A stretch of DNA of 64,000 nt from Fidelibacterota bacterium SCGC AAA160-B08 (GTDB lineage Bacteria > Fidelibacterota > Marinisomatia > Marinisomatales > Marinisomataceae). The notes under the pieces were generated by a model, which was not told where the DNA came from, did no database searches, and worked only from the letters and a program-made list of their open reading frames with translations. The stretch is from NCBI GenBank assembly GCA_000402755.1, contig AQSD01000001.1, positions 62,001 through 126,000 of the forward strand, written 5' to 3'. Positions 45,774-55,342 of this stretch are shown piece after piece. Position 1 is the stretch's first letter; every line of letters starts with the position of its first letter. Made by a program: the position numbers and the translations under genes.

Positions 45774-46498
45774 TATTTATTCTTTTCCAAAGAGCTTAAT
45801 TGATTTATGTTATTAATTCCCATAACCTCCGAAGAATCTTCAACTATTTTTGCTTGTACTGGCATTTTTTTACCAATCAACTCAATCACATCAGTTAGAT
45901 AGTATTCATTTTGTGCATTGTTTGATTTTATTTTTCTTAATTCTTCAAATAAATATGAAATTTTAAAAATAAATATTCCCGAATTGATTTCTTTAATCTT
46001 TTTTTCATCTGGCGTACAATCTTTTTCTTCAACAATCTTCAGTAGCTGGCCAGTATTTCCTCTTATAATTCGACCATATCCTGTTGAGTCGTTAACTATA
46101 GCAGTAATAACGGTTGCAGTATGATTTTTATTCATATGTTCATCAATTATAGGCATAAGGCTAGTAGATTTTATATTTGGAACATCACCAGATAAAATTA
46201 ATAAATGCCCACTTTGATTTTCTAGCTTATCAGACATTTGAAGAACAGCATGTCCAGTCCCTAACTGTTGATCTTGTGATACATAATCTATTTTACGTGC
46301 ACGTGTATGGTCTTTGACAAGTTCTTTTTCAAATCCCACTACAAGCGTTATTGATTTAGGCGTTAATTGTGATGCCGTATCTAATACATAGTCAATTAAG
46401 CTTTTTCCACTTAATTGATGTAATACTTTTGGTAGGTTTGACTCCATTCTTGAACCCTTACCCGCTGCCAGAATACCGATATGTAATTGATTATTCAT
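45773..46498 (-). CDS. GlmU-like nucleotidyltransferase, uridylyltransferase domain only
   Basis: A 241-residue protein. I use the ATG at 46498, giving MNNQLHIGILAAGKGSRMES; upstream in-frame codons lie inside mnmA. The sequence GILAAGKGSRMESNLPKVLH is the sugar-nucleotide-binding motif, with QQLGTGHAVLQM, ILSGDVPNIKS (metal-binding Asp), GYGRIIRG, IVEEKDCT and INSGIFIF, all as in the N-terminal half of GlmU. The left-handed beta-helix acetyltransferase half (about 200 residues) is absent. It would make UDP-GlcNAc from UTP and GlcNAc-1-phosphate, with acetyltransfer done by another protein, or act on a related sugar. It overlaps mnmA by one base. Confidence 0.88.
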   Translation of the reverse strand: MNNQLHIGILAAGKGSRMESNLPKVLHQLSGKSLIDYVLDTASQLTPKSITLVVGFEKELVKDHTRARKIDYVSQDQQLGTGHAVLQMSDKLENQSGHLLILSGDVPNIKSTSLMPIIDEHMNKNHTATVITAIVNDSTGYGRIIRGNTGQLLKIVEEKDCTPDEKKIKEINSGIFIFKISYLFEELRKIKSNNAQNEYYLTDVIELIGKKMPVQAKIVEDSSEVMGINNINQLSSLEKNK

Positions 46499-47604
46499 TA
46501 GATAGTTTCCTTTAAAAAAGGTATGTCTCTTTTTGATATAATACCACCTCCAATACAAACATTTTCTTCATTATAAAGAACAATTGATTGTCCTGGAGTG
46601 ATAGCTTTTTGTTCTGATTCAAATTCAATACAATAGGTGTTGTTGTCTAAACAAGAGACAGTACATAATTTATCTTCATCTCGATACCTTACTTTTGCAT
46701 AATAATTCCTTGGAAAGGTTGTAGGTTTTTTATTTATCCAATTGATATTGTCCACTATAATTTTTTTACTAAATAGGGCGGGATGATTTTCGCCTTGCGC
46801 CACAAAGACAATATTATGATCGATATCTTTTTTTACTACATACCAAGGCTTGTCTTCGGCGCTAACTCTTGCACCAATACCTAAGCCTCTTCTTTGGCCA
46901 ATCGTGAAATAAATATGCCCGTCATGATTGCCTAAAATTTCTCCATCAAGTGATTGAATATCTCCTTTTTCTATGGTTAAATATTTTCCTACAAAATCAT
47001 TATACTTTCTTTCTCCTATAAAACATATTCCAGTACTATCTTTTTTGTTATGATTGATAAGAGAATATTTTTTTGCAATATTCCTTACATCTTTTTTTAA
47101 AATTTTTCCTAAGGGGAAGATTGTATTTTTCAATTCGGATTGTCCTAGTTGATGAAGGAAATAGCTTTGGTCTTTTGATTGATCCGTTGCTTTTTTTAGA
47201 TAGCAAGTAGAGTCACTCGTATAGCTATCTGCATAGTGCCCCGTAGCAATTTTTGTTGCGCCTATTTCTTTGGCATAATTCTGAAAAACTTCAAATTTGA
47301 TTTCTTTATTACATAATACGTCAGGATTTGGAGTAAGTCCATGTACATGGTCATCTAGAAATTGTTTAAATACCTTATCTTTATATTGAGCAGTATAATC
47401 AATTTTTTTTAGAGGAATCTTCAGTTTTTTACATACACTTAAAGCGTCAGCATAATCATCTTCCGCCGAACATATAGCATGTTTATCGTCCCAGTTTTTC
47501 ATAAATACTCCATAAACATCATATCCGTCTTTTTGTAAAAGAAGTGCAGCAACAGAGCTATCAACTCCACCACTAATTCCCAATACTATTTTTTCTTTTT
47601 TCAT
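46498..47604 (-). CDS. mnmA: tRNA-specific 2-thiouridylase MnmA
   Basis: A 368-residue enzyme that thiolates U34 of tRNA-Lys, Glu and Gln. The N-terminal PP-loop is VLGISGGVDSSVAALLLQKDG. The catalytic Cys pair is in LTPNPDVLCNKEIKF and DSTGICFIGERKYNDF; ATGHYAD and SYFLHQLGQSEL are further family hallmarks, and the C-terminal beta barrel includes VGARVSAEDKPWYVV-like IGARVSAEDKPWYVVKKD and ITPGQSIVLYNEENVCIGGG. It is divergent from the kinase gene with a gap of 33 bases. The tRNA-Lys (UUU) gene in this window is one expected substrate. Confidence 0.96.
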   Translation of the reverse strand: MKKEKIVLGISGGVDSSVAALLLQKDGYDVYGVFMKNWDDKHAICSAEDDYADALSVCKKLKIPLKKIDYTAQYKDKVFKQFLDDHVHGLTPNPDVLCNKEIKFEVFQNYAKEIGATKIATGHYADSYTSDSTCYLKKATDQSKDQSYFLHQLGQSELKNTIFPLGKILKKDVRNIAKKYSLINHNKKDSTGICFIGERKYNDFVGKYLTIEKGDIQSLDGEILGNHDGHIYFTIGQRRGLGIGARVSAEDKPWYVVKKDIDHNIVFVAQGENHPALFSKKIIVDNINWINKKPTTFPRNYYAKVRYRDEDKLCTVSCLDNNTYCIEFESEQKAITPGQSIVLYNEENVCIGGGIISKRDIPFLKETI

Positions 47605-47637
47605 TTAGTTTCCATCCTTATCTTAGTAAAAAATTTT

Positions 47638-48543
47638 ATGACTTCAAATTATTCACATAAAGCACTTGTCTTTGGTTCATTAAGTATCGATAAGATAATT
47701 AATAGATATGGAACATATCCCGATGTATTAGGAGGGTCAGCTTCTTATGCCTTGCTAGCTACTAAGCAAAAAGAATGCCAATTGATTGGTATGGTAGGAA
47801 GTGATTTTCCAAAAGAACACTTTGATCTTCTTGGTGAGCATTCTATAGATTTAGAGGATTTGAAAATAGAACAAGGCAAAACATTCGCTTGGGGAGGGGA
47901 ATATGCATATGATTTTTCTACAAGAGAAACGCTGTATGTAGATCCGGGAGTTTCAGAAAAATATAAACCTATTCTATCTGAAAAGGCTAAACAATGTGAA
48001 TATTTATTGCTAGGCAACACGCATCCTAACTTGCAACTTACTATTTTAGATCAAATTGATTCATCTCCTTTTGTTATATTGGACACATTCAAATTGTATA
48101 TGGATATAGCTAATGACGATTTAAAGAAGATTATCTCTAAATCCAATTTATTATGTATCAATTATAATGAAGCTATATATTTATCTGGTTTATTGAATCC
48201 CACTCTAAAAGAAATGGCAGAATGTATACTAAGCATGGGTACAGACAGTCTTATTATTAAGCAGGGAGAAGATGGAGCCTCTTTTTTCGATAGAAATACT
48301 CATTTTTCTATAGGCGCATATCCTGTTAAGATTGTTATGGATACTACGGGTGCAGGAGATACTTTTGCAGGAGGATTACTTTCATCTAAGATGGCCGGTA
48401 AAAATATTGAAGACGCTATGATAGCTGGGGCAACAATGGCATCTTTCTGTATTGAAAATATTGCACACGAAGGCATTGTCAGTGTGCCTGATAAAGAATA
48501 TCAATTACGGAAAGAATGGATTAAATCTACTCTTACCTATTGA
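47638..48543 (+). CDS. PfkB-family carbohydrate/nucleoside kinase
   Basis: A 301-residue ribokinase-fold kinase. The N-terminal sugar-binding GG motif is in YPDVLGGSASYALLATKQ and the C-terminal signature is VMDTTGAGDTFAGGLLSS, with the catalytic Asp in GAGD. The segment LLCINYNEAIYLSG corresponds to the N-x-x-E motif. Substrate specificity is not evident; DVLGGSASYALLATKQ is closer to adenosine kinase-like or uncharacterised members than to classical fructokinases. It stands between divergent mnmA and a TPR gene. Confidence 0.92.
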   Translation: MTSNYSHKALVFGSLSIDKIINRYGTYPDVLGGSASYALLATKQKECQLIGMVGSDFPKEHFDLLGEHSIDLEDLKIEQGKTFAWGGEYAYDFSTRETLYVDPGVSEKYKPILSEKAKQCEYLLLGNTHPNLQLTILDQIDSSPFVILDTFKLYMDIANDDLKKIISKSNLLCINYNEAIYLSGLLNPTLKEMAECILSMGTDSLIIKQGEDGASFFDRNTHFSIGAYPVKIVMDTTGAGDTFAGGLLSSKMAGKNIEDAMIAGATMASFCIENIAHEGIVSVPDKEYQLRKEWIKSTLTY

Positions 48544-48589
48544 AAACTCATAATAATACTACTAACTTGTTGGTATAACCGGAGGATAT

Positions 48590-49690
48590 ATGTTTATAAA
48601 CGCTATAAAAAACTTTTTTATTACATTAATACTAGTTTCTACACTTTTTGCTGGGCAAGATTTGGAGTCTGCAAAAATCAGATTAAAAGATAGAGAGTGG
48701 GGAGCAGCTGAAGAATTTTTATTGAAAGCTTTAAATCACCCAAAAGATAAATGGGAAGCAGCATTTCATCTGGGAGATAAAATCTATCCTAGAACTCAAG
48801 AATGGACAAAAGTAAAAGAGTATATGGACATTGCTAGTACTGCCGTAGCAAGTGCCAAAATTCGACCTACTCCAAATGATAAAAAAATATTAATGTCACA
48901 GGCTGTTTCAGCCTCACTAGCAAAAAGCTATAATTTAATCTATTATAGAGGTCAAGGATTTTTAGCCCTATTAAATAGAGCGGCAGGGGAAGAACAGCGA
49001 AATGCTTTAGTAGATCAAGCAATTCAAACTTTATCACAAGCAAAAGAGCTAGATCCGGCACAGCCAGGTTCATATGCATTGCTCGGACTTTATTATTCTA
49101 TAAAAGGAGATAAAGAGAATGCCTTTAAAAATATTGATGAAGCACTAGCATTGCCAGATATAGATAAAGATGTCCAATTAGCATTACTCGTTAGTGCTGG
49201 ACAAAGCGCAGTACGCTTAGGAGCATTTGATAAAGGTTTAAGTTATTACGAAAGCGCCTTAGAAGTTAATCCTCTTGAAGTGTCTGCATTGAAAAGTTTA
49301 GGTGCATTATATCTTGCACAAGATAAATTTGAGCCTGCATTGAAAAATCTTAATGCAGCAATTGAAAATTCGAATGATGATAAAGAAAAGATAGATTTAT
49401 TCTTTAATAGAGGTTTAGTCTATTTGAAAATGAACGAATTTGAAGAAGCAGAATATAATTTTGAAGAAGCATATTTTTTAGCTCCTGACGATAAAGAAGC
49501 TTTATTAGGACTTGCAAAAGCACTTGAGCAAGCAGAGAGATGGAGAAAATCTAGAACTTATTATTTAGAGTTAATTGATTCTGATCCAAATAACGCACAA
49601 TACTATTATGGTGTATATCGTACCTATTTTGGTGAAGGTAGATTGGAAGATGCTACAGAATACTTAAATAAAGCTAACGCTTTAAAATAG
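48590..49690 (+). CDS. Exported TPR-repeat protein
   Basis: A 366-residue protein with a probable signal peptide (NAIKNFFITLILVSTLFAG, residues 1-23) and a chain of tetratricopeptide repeats. Recognisable units include DLESAKIRLKDREWGAAEEF, YALLGLYYSIKGDKENAFKN, AVRLGAFDKGLSYYESALEVNP, LKSLGALYLAQDKFEPALKN and GLVYLKMNEFEEAEYNFEEA. Such exported TPR proteins scaffold envelope complexes; the partner is unknown. A strong GGAGGA ribosome site (48581-48586) stands just before the ATG. The gene converges on the FGase-like lipoprotein gene with a 13-base gap. Confidence 0.85.
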   Translation: MFINAIKNFFITLILVSTLFAGQDLESAKIRLKDREWGAAEEFLLKALNHPKDKWEAAFHLGDKIYPRTQEWTKVKEYMDIASTAVASAKIRPTPNDKKILMSQAVSASLAKSYNLIYYRGQGFLALLNRAAGEEQRNALVDQAIQTLSQAKELDPAQPGSYALLGLYYSIKGDKENAFKNIDEALALPDIDKDVQLALLVSAGQSAVRLGAFDKGLSYYESALEVNPLEVSALKSLGALYLAQDKFEPALKNLNAAIENSNDDKEKIDLFFNRGLVYLKMNEFEEAEYNFEEAYFLAPDDKEALLGLAKALEQAERWRKSRTYYLELIDSDPNNAQYYYGVYRTYFGEGRLEDATEYLNKANALK

Positions 49691-49703
49691 TTTTCATATC
49701 TTT

Positions 49704-50657
49704 CTAGTAAATAGTTTGAGCAACAGATTCTTGATAGAATCCAACCACAGCAGTTTCTAAAACTACCCCTACTGCACGATAAGCATTTGCATTATCTCTA
49801 TATCCAACATAAGGTGTTGCAATATCAATAGCATTAATCTTTCCACTATCGCTACTTCCATAGCTTTGAAGAGTATACCCTCCCGATAAATATGGATTGG
49901 TACCAGGAGTTGGATTATCTAATGTAGGGACAACGTTGAAAGTATACCCATTGTATGATGCACCAAATAAAAGATTTCCAAAACTACTATATCCTCTAAT
50001 TACTTCTGCAAAAGATGATGCAGAGATAGATGAAATTTGATTCAGACTAGATTCACTTTCATATGCATTCAATCCGCTATCAGATAGGTTTAAATTTTCA
50101 GCAGATAATAAATAACCAAGCTCTATTTGTTGTACAGAATGGTTGTGTTCAACAAGATTTAATAATATACCTGCATCAAAATGCGCTTCGACAGAATCGA
50201 TTGCTGTTTGTAAATAGCTATGATATGTACCATATGAAAGGTTGGCATAACTATTTCCTTGCGCACCATCCATTAGATTGGCATCGGGGTCTAATTTTGT
50301 ACGACTTACATTGTTATAAATGATATGGGGGAAAAGACCATTAGAATTTGCATTAAAGAATACTGCAAATTGCTCTGCAACTTTTCTGGTATTCACTGCA
50401 CGTTCTGTATCTCCCATTCTGTCTGCCATATTAGAAGGGACTAGTGTTCCATCATGAGGTACGGTGATAATAACGGGAGTATTTCCTACTCTATATTGAA
50501 TATACCCTTGTCCATCTGACACTAAGTCACCTGGGGTGTAGACTACAACAGGAGTTGGAACTGTAGATTGTGTTGCACGATTACTTTCGCCGCAACTTAT
50601 TACAAAGAATAATGTTAAAATTAATAGTTTATTAATATGTAATGCCTTCATTTTCAT
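49704..50657 (-). CDS. N-formylglutamate amidohydrolase-like lipoprotein
   Basis: A 317-residue exported protein. The start at 50657 is chosen because GAGGA lies 7 bases upstream; an in-frame ATG at 50678 has no such site. Residues 1-21 are a lipoprotein signal (KLLILTLFFVISC). The mature part starts with a short beta segment and then PVIITVPHDGTLVPSNMADR, DTERAVNTRKVAEQFAVFF and IIYNNVSRTKLDPDAN, which match the HG/D/R-N layout of N-formylglutamate amidohydrolase (FGase) and related zinc amidases. LVEHNHSVQQIELGY may be the second metal-binding part. The lipid-anchored form is unusual, as classical FGase is cytoplasmic in histidine degradation. It overlaps the gamma-glutamyltransferase gene by 26 bases. 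Confidence 0.72.
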   Translation of the reverse strand: MKMKALHINKLLILTLFFVISCGESNRATQSTVPTPVVVYTPGDLVSDGQGYIQYRVGNTPVIITVPHDGTLVPSNMADRMGDTERAVNTRKVAEQFAVFFNANSNGLFPHIIYNNVSRTKLDPDANLMDGAQGNSYANLSYGTYHSYLQTAIDSVEAHFDAGILLNLVEHNHSVQQIELGYLLSAENLNLSDSGLNAYESESSLNQISSISASSFAEVIRGYSSFGNLLFGASYNGYTFNVVPTLDNPTPGTNPYLSGGYTLQSYGSSDSGKINAIDIATPYVGYRDNANAYRAVGVVLETAVVGFYQESVAQTIY

Positions 50658-52422
50658 CGTATGATCCTCGTTTATCAAAGCCGGTTATAAATTGTTTATT
50701 TTTAAAATGTACACCATGAGTCTGCGCAATACTGTATAGCCCATTTTCTGTAACACCATCATGCTCAAAAAGATGATTTAATTCTTCTAGCTCATTAATC
50801 GTTTGCTGAGTTAATGCACCTTTTTCATATCGGAGATTATCTGGCAACCATTGAGAGTGTGTTCTTGGAAAATCGATAGCTTCTTGTATATTTAATCCAT
50901 GATCTATGATACTTATTATATTCTGTAGTACTGCAGTAATAATTCTTGAGCCACCAGCAGCTCCTATTGTTACTATAGGAGTCCCATTGGTATCAATAAC
51001 TAATGTAGGGCTCATAGAGCTTAATGGACGTTTAAATGGTTGAATGGCATTTGCTTTGTATCCTACCAAACCAAAAGTGTTAGCTGTCCCTGGTTTTGAT
51101 GAAAAATCATCCATTTCATTATTTAACAAGAATCCAGCGCCATCGACTACTTTTTTACTCCCATAGCTCATATTAAGAGTAGTAGTAATACCTGCAACAT
51201 TGCCTTCTTTATCCATAACAGAATAGTGTGTTGTCTCTATACTTTCTGGTGGAAGATTCTTCCCAGCAGCAATTTCTGTACTACGCGTCGCTGAATCCAT
51301 AGAGATTAACGCCAAGCGTTCTTTTGCATATGTTTTTGATGTAAGCATTGGTATCGGATTAGGCCAAAAATCTGGATCTCCTAAGTGTATTGCTCTGTCC
51401 GCATAAGCTAATCGTTGTACTTCCGTTAAAAGATGTACAAACTCTGTGGAGTTTCTTTCCATAGATTTAATATCAAAATTTTCTAACATATTGAGCATCT
51501 GCACCAATAAAGCTCCGCCTGAGCTTGGGGGCCCCATAGAAATAATTTTATTACCTCTATATGTTCCGACTATAGGATCTCTGTAAATAGATTTGTAGCT
51601 CAGTAAATCTTCCTTGGTAATGAATCCATCATTTAAATCCATCTCGTTAATAATTAATTCTGCAGTTTTGCCATCATAAAATCCAGCATTACCATATTTG
51701 GCAATACGTTTTAGTGTATTAGCTAAGTCTGTTTGTACTAATAAGTCTCCTGGTAGCCACTCGTCAATTGATGCTAATTGTTTGGTATAGTCTTCTTGAG
51801 ATAACTTTCCATCTTGAAATGCCTTCTGAATGCTCAGAATAGTGTCATCTACATTTTTTACAAAAATCTTTGTTGAGCCTTCATCATTGAGAAATAAAGC
51901 TTTATATGAATCAAATCCTTGCGCAGCTACCGCATTAATACGATGACCATTTTCAGCGTAGAAAATTGCAGGCGCTAATAGCTCTTCTAATGTAAATTTT
52001 CCTGAGCCATAATCATTAAAAATTTGTATTAAACCATTGACCGTTCCTGGCACACCAGATGATTTATGAGAATTAAGAGCAAGATCGCGACTATATTCTT
52101 GATTTTCATCAAGAAACATAGTTTCATAAGATAATGCAGGCGCTTCTTCGCGAAAATCTAGACTAATTTCTTCCCCATCTGAAGTCTGTGCTACTAGAAA
52201 TCCACCACCACCCAGGTTTCCATTAGAAGGAGAGGTGACTGCTAGGGTAAATCCTGTTGCTACAATTGCGTCAAAAGCATTTCCACCTTGTTCTAAAATA
52301 TCAATTCCTACTTGAGATGCAAGACTTGACGTAGAAGAGACACCACCTTTTGAATTTTCAGGTGTATTACAACTGATAAATAGTAACAAGATTGATATTA
52401 GTATGGTGTAGTTTATTCTCAT
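50632..52422 (-). CDS. ggt: Gamma-glutamyltransferase, lipoprotein form
   Basis: A 596-residue Ntn hydrolase. Its signal (YTILISILLLFISC, Cys at about 18) makes it a lipoprotein. The proenzyme is cut before the nucleophile Thr in IETTHYSVMDKEGNVAG, giving subunits of roughly 370 and 200 residues. Other hallmarks are ILEQGGNAFDAIVATGFTLA, GNLGGGGFLVAQ, SFGVPGTVNGL-like SSGVPGTVNGLIQIF, LLNNEMDDFSSKPG, PLSSMSPTLV and GAAGGSRIITAVLQ. It transfers or hydrolyses gamma-glutamyl groups of glutathione and related peptides, here on the periplasmic or outer-membrane side. It is followed without a gap by the FGase-like lipoprotein, suggesting joint use of glutamyl compounds. Confidence 0.94.
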   Translation of the reverse strand: MRINYTILISILLLFISCNTPENSKGGVSSTSSLASQVGIDILEQGGNAFDAIVATGFTLAVTSPSNGNLGGGGFLVAQTSDGEEISLDFREEAPALSYETMFLDENQEYSRDLALNSHKSSGVPGTVNGLIQIFNDYGSGKFTLEELLAPAIFYAENGHRINAVAAQGFDSYKALFLNDEGSTKIFVKNVDDTILSIQKAFQDGKLSQEDYTKQLASIDEWLPGDLLVQTDLANTLKRIAKYGNAGFYDGKTAELIINEMDLNDGFITKEDLLSYKSIYRDPIVGTYRGNKIISMGPPSSGGALLVQMLNMLENFDIKSMERNSTEFVHLLTEVQRLAYADRAIHLGDPDFWPNPIPMLTSKTYAKERLALISMDSATRSTEIAAGKNLPPESIETTHYSVMDKEGNVAGITTTLNMSYGSKKVVDGAGFLLNNEMDDFSSKPGTANTFGLVGYKANAIQPFKRPLSSMSPTLVIDTNGTPIVTIGAAGGSRIITAVLQNIISIIDHGLNIQEAIDFPRTHSQWLPDNLRYEKGALTQQTINELEELNHLFEHDGVTENGLYSIAQTHGVHFKNKQFITGFDKRGSYDENEGITY

Positions 52423-52437
52423 GATACAAAAGATAAT

Positions 52438-52468
52438 AAAAAGCCTCTACAAAAAATAGAGGCTTTTT
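52438..52468 (-). terminator. Intrinsic terminator of the TonB-dependent receptor gene
   Basis: AAAAAGCCTCTA (52438-52449) and TAGAGGCTTTTT (52457-52468) form a perfect 12-bp stem with a 7-base loop. On the minus strand it lies 28 bases after the receptor's stop codon and ends in a T run, so it terminates the receptor transcript before the gamma-glutamyltransferase gene. Confidence 0.92.
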
Positions 52469-52496
52469 ATTTTATTCAGTTATGTAACGGTACTAC

Positions 52497-55289
52497 TTAT
52501 AGAGTCATATCTAAACGAGTGTATACGTAACGTCCGTTAAATCCAAATGGACTATATCCAGAATGCTGGAATATTCCATTAAAACTATTTATTTTAACTG
52601 TTTTGTCTGGGTAAACATCGAAAACATTATTCATACCAAATGAAACACGTACTTGACTAGTTGCTTGGAATGAGTATTCCATGTCTGTAGTCCATTTTCC
52701 ACTTAATACTTGTTCTCTTTCAACAGTTCCTGAAGGAATTGTTACTTCACCCCAACGATTCATTTTAACCATCCATGTTGAAGTTGGTCTTTGAACTCTT
52801 GCTGAGAATTGGAACATCTCTGCAGGAGAAGAGCTTTCAAATCTAACAGTATTAGCACGGCCTAACAACTCATCTGTTGTGTAGTCAGCTAATGCTGCTG
52901 GAGTTACAAGGTCGCCCTTATTAGTAACTTCAGTATCGTTAAAGTTCATAGCTGCTTTTAATAGCAGTGAACCATTTGAAAGGTCTTGAGTCATAGTCGC
53001 AACTATGTCTAAACCGTTTGTTTCAGTATTAATTCCATTAAAGAAGTATCTACCACCAACTGCAGGGATATTTCTGTCAGCAAAGAATGTTGCCATATCA
53101 GAAGTAGCACCAGAACCATTAAATGTTTCACTCATAGTAATACGATCATCTACTTTAATTTGATAAGCATCTACTGCTAGAGTAAATGTGTCGTCTTTAT
53201 AAGTCATACCCATTGAAAGGTTTGTTGATGTTTCTGGCTCAAGGTCTTGTGCCCCTAGAGCGATAGCTGGTTCTGAATCGTTTGGAAAAGTTCCTACTTC
53301 GTAAGGTATTCCATCGATAAAGTTAGTTGCAATAGATGAGAAATAAGCTTCTTGTAAAGCCGGTGCTCTAAATCCTGTGCTAAATGAACCTCTAGCAGCT
53401 ACACCATCTTGTATCTCATATCTTACAGCAACTTTACCATTAGTTGTTGCTCCAAAATCGCTATAATTTTCTGTTCTTAACGCAACGTTTACTAATAAGT
53501 TTTCAAGAACGTCTGCTTCAGCATCAACATAGACACTAACCGCATCTCTGTCACGATCTTGCTCATTTGTAGGAGATAATCCTGGTAAACATTGACAACC
53601 AACTGCGGCACCAGCTCCTGCATTTGGACCATCTAATACATCAAAACCGCCGTCAGCATAACCTGCTTCTTCACCGGCTTCAATAGTATAGTTTTCCATA
53701 CGCATTTCAGCACCCATAGCAAGACTTACTGGTCCAGCAAATCCATCCATTTCCACTTGTTTTGTTAAGTCAAAATTAACGGTAGTTTGAGAATAGCCTA
53801 ATGTTCCTAGGTCAAACTCAGACTGTTGTCCTGGTCCAGTACCATAAGTTGCATTATGACTATTTGTCATTCCCCATTTAAAATCATTTGATCCAGTGTT
53901 AACACTTAGATCGTAAGCATAGTCTCCCATAAGACCTTTCATTCCAACTGCAAAAGATTTGTCTGAAAGTTCTGGGCTAATTAAAGGTAAGAATCCATCT
54001 GGATACCATGCGCGAAGAGTACGGTTATCTTGTGCTCTTCTGTAGTAACATCCACTTTCACCATTTCGTGTATTAAATCCACCAAATGTGTATAAAGTGC
54101 CACGTTCCATAGGGAAACTACCATTCCACATCATACTTACTTGCTCGAATTCACCAGCACCAATACGATGATTTTCTCTGTCAAATGCAGCTTCTTCTGC
54201 ATCCATACCAGCGAAATACTGTCTTCTTGGATCAAGACCCGCACGGTTTGAACGACCACCGTCACGAATTTGACCACTTATGTATAGATTTCCACCTAGT
54301 ACTTCCATGCCGTTACCAGCGTGAATAACTAGACTTTGTCCATCTTTTTTTAAAACAGTTTCATTTCCTGAACGTGCCCATCCGCGTTGTGCGGTATATG
54401 GCATGTATCCAGTACCTTCATGGTAACCTTCACCATCAAGATCCCAACCGTAAGTTGTGTCATCTTGACCAGGTAATAAGCCTTCACCTGCAGCATAACC
54501 TCTATCAAAATAAGAAAAATTTTGACCATAGGTAATACTCATGTCTGCTCCACCTGATTCTTTTAATATTAAATTAATAACACCTGCGACAGCATCTGAA
54601 CCGTATTTCGCTGCAGCACCATCACGCAACACCTCAATCTTAGCGATTGCACTTGCTGGGATAGCGTTCAAGTCAACCTGAGTTGAACCACGACCGACTG
54701 AACCATTTACGTGTACTAATGCACCTTGATGACGTCTCTTACCATTTACTAGTACTAGAGTCTGATTTGGCGCCATACCACGTAAAGTAGCAGGTCTCAT
54801 ATGGTCTGAACCATCTGTAATATAGCCTTTAGGCGAATTATATGATGGAACTAATGCTTGTAATAGTTCACTAGTTTCTGTGAAACCAGATGCACGAATT
54901 TCAAGCTCAGTAATGACTTCTACTGGAACTGCTTGTTCGTCTACATTTCTTGCAAAACGAGATCCAAGAACTGAGATTGAATTACCAGAAACTGCACTAG
55001 ATGCTAGTGAAAAGTTTGCGGTTGCAGAACCATCTACATTTACAGAAACACTTGCAGATTCATATCCAATGTATGAAGCGGTTACGGTAAACGAACCACC
55101 TTCAACACCGTCGACTGAATATGATCCGTCGGCTGCTGTTGCAGCACCAGATGATGTTCCTTCAACTGTTACATTTGCACCAAAAAGAGCATTACCTGCT
55201 CCATCAGTCACGGTACCTGAGACTGAACCTTGTGCAAACATAAAGCCGGATATCATAACTAGTGCTATCATATTATATAGCTTTCTCAT
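52497..55289 (-). CDS. TonB-dependent outer-membrane receptor with carboxypeptidase-like N-terminal domain
   Basis: A complete 930-residue receptor. Order: signal peptide (1-20, YNMIALVMISGFMFAQ), a carboxypeptidase-regulatory-like beta sandwich (about 21-97, SVSGTVTDGAGNALFGANVT), a TonB-box/plug region (about 110-235, with ISVLGSRFARNVDEQAVPVE and IEVLRDGAAAKYGSDAVAGV), and a 22-strand barrel from about 250. The barrel has GFRAPALQEAYFSS and ends RYVYTRLDMTL. Two loops carry Cys pairs (GCYYRR and GCQCLPGLSP). The plug motif GRGSTQVDLNAIPASAI is typical of receptors in the SusC-free branch used for varied organic ligands; the substrate is not evident. It is followed by its own terminator. 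A 139-base gap before it holds a perfect palindrome. Confidence 0.95.
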   Translation of the reverse strand: MRKLYNMIALVMISGFMFAQGSVSGTVTDGAGNALFGANVTVEGTSSGAATAADGSYSVDGVEGGSFTVTASYIGYESASVSVNVDGSATANFSLASSAVSGNSISVLGSRFARNVDEQAVPVEVITELEIRASGFTETSELLQALVPSYNSPKGYITDGSDHMRPATLRGMAPNQTLVLVNGKRRHQGALVHVNGSVGRGSTQVDLNAIPASAIAKIEVLRDGAAAKYGSDAVAGVINLILKESGGADMSITYGQNFSYFDRGYAAGEGLLPGQDDTTYGWDLDGEGYHEGTGYMPYTAQRGWARSGNETVLKKDGQSLVIHAGNGMEVLGGNLYISGQIRDGGRSNRAGLDPRRQYFAGMDAEEAAFDRENHRIGAGEFEQVSMMWNGSFPMERGTLYTFGGFNTRNGESGCYYRRAQDNRTLRAWYPDGFLPLISPELSDKSFAVGMKGLMGDYAYDLSVNTGSNDFKWGMTNSHNATYGTGPGQQSEFDLGTLGYSQTTVNFDLTKQVEMDGFAGPVSLAMGAEMRMENYTIEAGEEAGYADGGFDVLDGPNAGAGAAVGCQCLPGLSPTNEQDRDRDAVSVYVDAEADVLENLLVNVALRTENYSDFGATTNGKVAVRYEIQDGVAARGSFSTGFRAPALQEAYFSSIATNFIDGIPYEVGTFPNDSEPAIALGAQDLEPETSTNLSMGMTYKDDTFTLAVDAYQIKVDDRITMSETFNGSGATSDMATFFADRNIPAVGGRYFFNGINTETNGLDIVATMTQDLSNGSLLLKAAMNFNDTEVTNKGDLVTPAALADYTTDELLGRANTVRFESSSPAEMFQFSARVQRPTSTWMVKMNRWGEVTIPSGTVEREQVLSGKWTTDMEYSFQATSQVRVSFGMNNVFDVYPDKTVKINSFNGIFQHSGYSPFGFNGRYVYTRLDMTL

Positions 55290-55342
55290 TGTTTTTTTCC
55301 TTTTTTTATGTACATATTAATAAAAATTTGGTACGCACCTCT

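Noticed and set aside
48571..48579. Extended -10 like TGGTATAAC before the TPR gene
   Set aside because: Transcription from it would begin within or after the GGAGGA site, leaving no usable ribosome site.
54880..55320. 146-codon plus-strand frame opposite the TonB receptor's N-terminal part
   Set aside because: It is antisense to a well-supported coding region; the Ser/Thr/Pro/Ala-rich composition is the mirror of Gly/Ala/Ser-rich codons.
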